Of a stretch of 64,000 nucleotides of DNA, positions 62,628-64,000 are shown piece after piece (positions within the stretch are counted from its first letter, which is position 1; each line of letters starts with the position of its first letter). The stretch is taken from positions 372,001 to 436,000 of the forward strand of contig NZ_VFOQ01000002.1 in assembly GCF_006716205.1 (NCBI RefSeq), written 5' to 3'. A program made the translations under genes and the position numbers. The notes under the pieces were generated by a model. It was not told the DNA's origin. It saw only the letters and a program-made list of their open reading frames with translations, and did not search any database. The stretch is from Oryzihumus leptocrescens. GTDB lineage: Bacteria; Actinomycetota; Actinomycetes; Actinomycetales; Dermatophilaceae.

Positions 62628-63557
62628 ATGACGGAGCGGACAAAGGGGACGACCGCGACGCTGGCGGGGCAGGTGCGCGAGCAGTTCTCGTGGCTGCCGC
62701 GGGTGCTCGTGGTCGCGGCGGTGCTCGTGCTGGCCTGGGGCTGGTGGGCGCTGGCGTTCCTGGCCTCGACGCGCTCGTCCCTGACCGGCAGCACCGAGGT
62801 CTGGCCGCCGCACCTGCCGGTTCTGCTGACCCAGTTCAGCCTCGCGGTGTTCGGCCCGGTCGGCGCCTCGATCGTGGTCATGGTCGTGCTGCGCCGGGCC
62901 GGGCTCGCGCTGCTCTCGGTGCTCCTGGGCTACGGCGTCGCGCTCTGGTTCACCCTGCGGGGCGCCCCGGGACTGGTCGCCGCTGACCCGACCGAACGCA
63001 AGATCATGCTCGTCACCGTCGGGCTGGCCGCGATCCTCGGCCTGGCGCTGGGGGTCATCGCCACCCGCGGGCCGCAACGCCTGGGCTTCATCGGGGTGCT
63101 GGCGCTCGCCCCGGTCACCGGTCTGCTGGTGACGCTGCTGCACCTGGGTGACGCCGGCACCTGGCTCGGCCGGGTGCTCGTGGCGGCGCTGCTGGTGCTC
63201 ATCGCGTGGCGCCGGTGGACCGGCGTGCTGCTGTGGCCGCTGTTCGTGCTCTGGTTCTGGCTGGTCGAGGTCGCCCAGCAGACGCTGCGCTACGGCGCCG
63301 AGACCCTGCGCCACCCGGGCGGCCACCGGGTGAACCTGCAGCTGGTGCTGGAAGCCATGACCGACTTCCTGCGCAACGCCTGGGAGGTGCTGGCGTCCAA
63401 CGCCTGGAGCTTCCTGTGGCCGGCGATCCTGCTCGCCGCCGTGGTCCTCGCCTGGCGGCGCGCGTGGCCCGGCGTGATGGACCGGGCGGCCAAGCTGCCG
63501 CTGCCGGCACGCAAGCCCGCCACCGGCAACGGTGAGCCGGCCCCCGAAGGCGACTGA
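62628..63557 (+). CDS. Polytopic membrane protein of unknown function
   Basis: A 309-residue integral membrane protein with about seven hydrophobic segments (e.g. VLVVAAVLVLAWGWWALAFL, VTVGLAAILGLALGVI, AALLVLIAW). A Trp-rich stretch (LLWPLFVLWFWLVEVAQQ) is near residue 205. The C-terminus is basic and probably inside. No transporter motif recognised. It is divergent from acs with 152 bases between, and ends at a strong terminator. Confidence 0.82.
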   Translation: MTERTKGTTATLAGQVREQFSWLPRVLVVAAVLVLAWGWWALAFLASTRSSLTGSTEVWPPHLPVLLTQFSLAVFGPVGASIVVMVVLRRAGLALLSVLLGYGVALWFTLRGAPGLVAADPTERKIMLVTVGLAAILGLALGVIATRGPQRLGFIGVLALAPVTGLLVTLLHLGDAGTWLGRVLVAALLVLIAWRRWTGVLLWPLFVLWFWLVEVAQQTLRYGAETLRHPGGHRVNLQLVLEAMTDFLRNAWEVLASNAWSFLWPAILLAAVVLAWRRAWPGVMDRAAKLPLPARKPATGNGEPAPEGD

Positions 63558-63578
63558 CCGGCATACCGCAGACCTGAC

Positions 63579-63613
63579 GCGGGCCGCGTCCCCACGAGGG
63601 GGACGCGGCCCGC
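63579..63613. terminator. Bidirectional intrinsic terminator
   Basis: Fifteen-base arms (63579-63593 and 63599-63613) with a five-base loop, between the membrane-protein gene and the convergent subtilase gene. Confidence 0.88.
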
Positions 63614-63632
63614 AGCCGGTATGCCGGGTGGC

Positions 63633-64000
63633 TCAGCCCGCGTGCGCGGTCACCGCGTCGAGGGCGTCGGTGATGCCCTCGCCGTAGAACGCGTTGTCGT
63701 CGGTGCTGCCGGTGCAGCGGGTGTCCGTCGGGCACGCGTGGTCGTCGGCCTCGCCGCGCAGCATCGCGATGAGCTGGGCCGGGGAGGCGTCGGGGTGGGT
63801 GGACTTCAGCAGTGCGAGGACCCCCGCGACGTGCGGGGAGGCCATCGAGGTGCCGCTGAGCAGGGCGTAGCCGCCACCGGGCCAGGTGGACAGGATCCGC
63901 GAGCCGGGGGCGGCGACGTCGATGACGCCCTCACCGAAGTTGGAGTAGCTCGCCTTGTCCGTCGTCTGGGTCAACGCCGACACGGTGGCCACGCCCGGCA
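63633..64000 (-). CDS. S8 (subtilisin-like) serine protease, C-terminal part
   Basis: The gene runs off the right edge; about 122 C-terminal residues are visible. [20 protein letters not shown] contains the catalytic Ser ([11 protein letters not shown]), and [15 protein letters not shown] is the strand before it. The last residues have a Cys pair ([10 protein letters not shown]). Such enzymes are normally secreted; the signal peptide and the other catalytic residues lie outside the window. Confidence 0.93.
   Translation of the reverse strand, partial: PGVATVSALTQTTDKASYSNFGEGVIDVAAPGSRILSTWPGGGYALLSGTSMASPHVAGVLALLKSTHPDASPAQLIAMLRGEADDHACPTDTRCTGSTDDNAFYGEGITDALDAVTAHAG

Overview
The window is high-GC DNA from an actinobacterium. 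Long GC-rich genes, GTG starts, a WhiB-family protein, a GlxR/Crp-type regulator and a gene order from the penicillin-binding protein to acetyl-CoA synthetase that mirrors the ponA2-whiB4-crp-nth-marP-acs region of Mycobacterium tuberculosis all point there. Gene content and frequent use of the word GGCATACC suggest Intrasporangiaceae or a relative, but that placement is inference.

Layout. (1) 1-17 kb: compact chromosomal backbone of short, mostly monocistronic genes: VOC, GNAT, DUF1801, DinB, WYL, AraC and MerR proteins, glycerol kinase, an amidohydrolase, an isochorismatase and an aldo/keto reductase with a textbook MerR promoter. (2) 17-29.2 kb: an accessory stretch with looser spacing, a frameshifted secreted-protein gene beside a 23-G homopolymer, a decayed aldo/keto reductase, a repetitive secreted protein, two membrane-anchored PH-domain-like proteins and three copies of a ~34-bp intergenic repeat. 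(3) 29.2-41.55 kb: an actinobacterial integrative and conjugative element (AICE) of the pSAM2 type inserted in a tRNA-Pro(CGG) gene. A 29-bp exact att core is present at both ends. The modules run GntR repressor, Pra-like activator, FtsK/TraB translocase, RepSA-like initiator, Xis, tyrosine integrase, with a Nudix gene in the place of pSAM2 pif. (4) 41.6-64 kb: conserved backbone, starting with a metallophosphoesterase and YqeY and continuing through the ponA2/whiB4/arsA/ridA/crp/nth/marP/acs block.

The most interesting cargo is in the left half of the AICE. One gene encodes a 935-residue protein joining an HD phosphohydrolase-like domain to an HSP90/HtpG-type GHKL ATPase. A second gene, downstream on the same strand, encodes a ~349-residue protein with a PD-(D/E)XK nuclease signature. 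Both are visibly lower in GC than the element backbone and have no role in transfer or replication, so they look like a two-gene defence or conflict system.

Working together: in the AICE, the GntR and Nudix genes are divergent and a pair of direct repeats sits ahead of the pra-traB-rep-xis-int operon, whose genes overlap or nearly abut. In the right-hand backbone, nth-Nudix-marP are translationally coupled, as are the two ArsA ATPases, and DUF4177-micro-ORF-RidA form a coupled chain. All functions are inferred from translated sequence and remembered family features; no database search was run.
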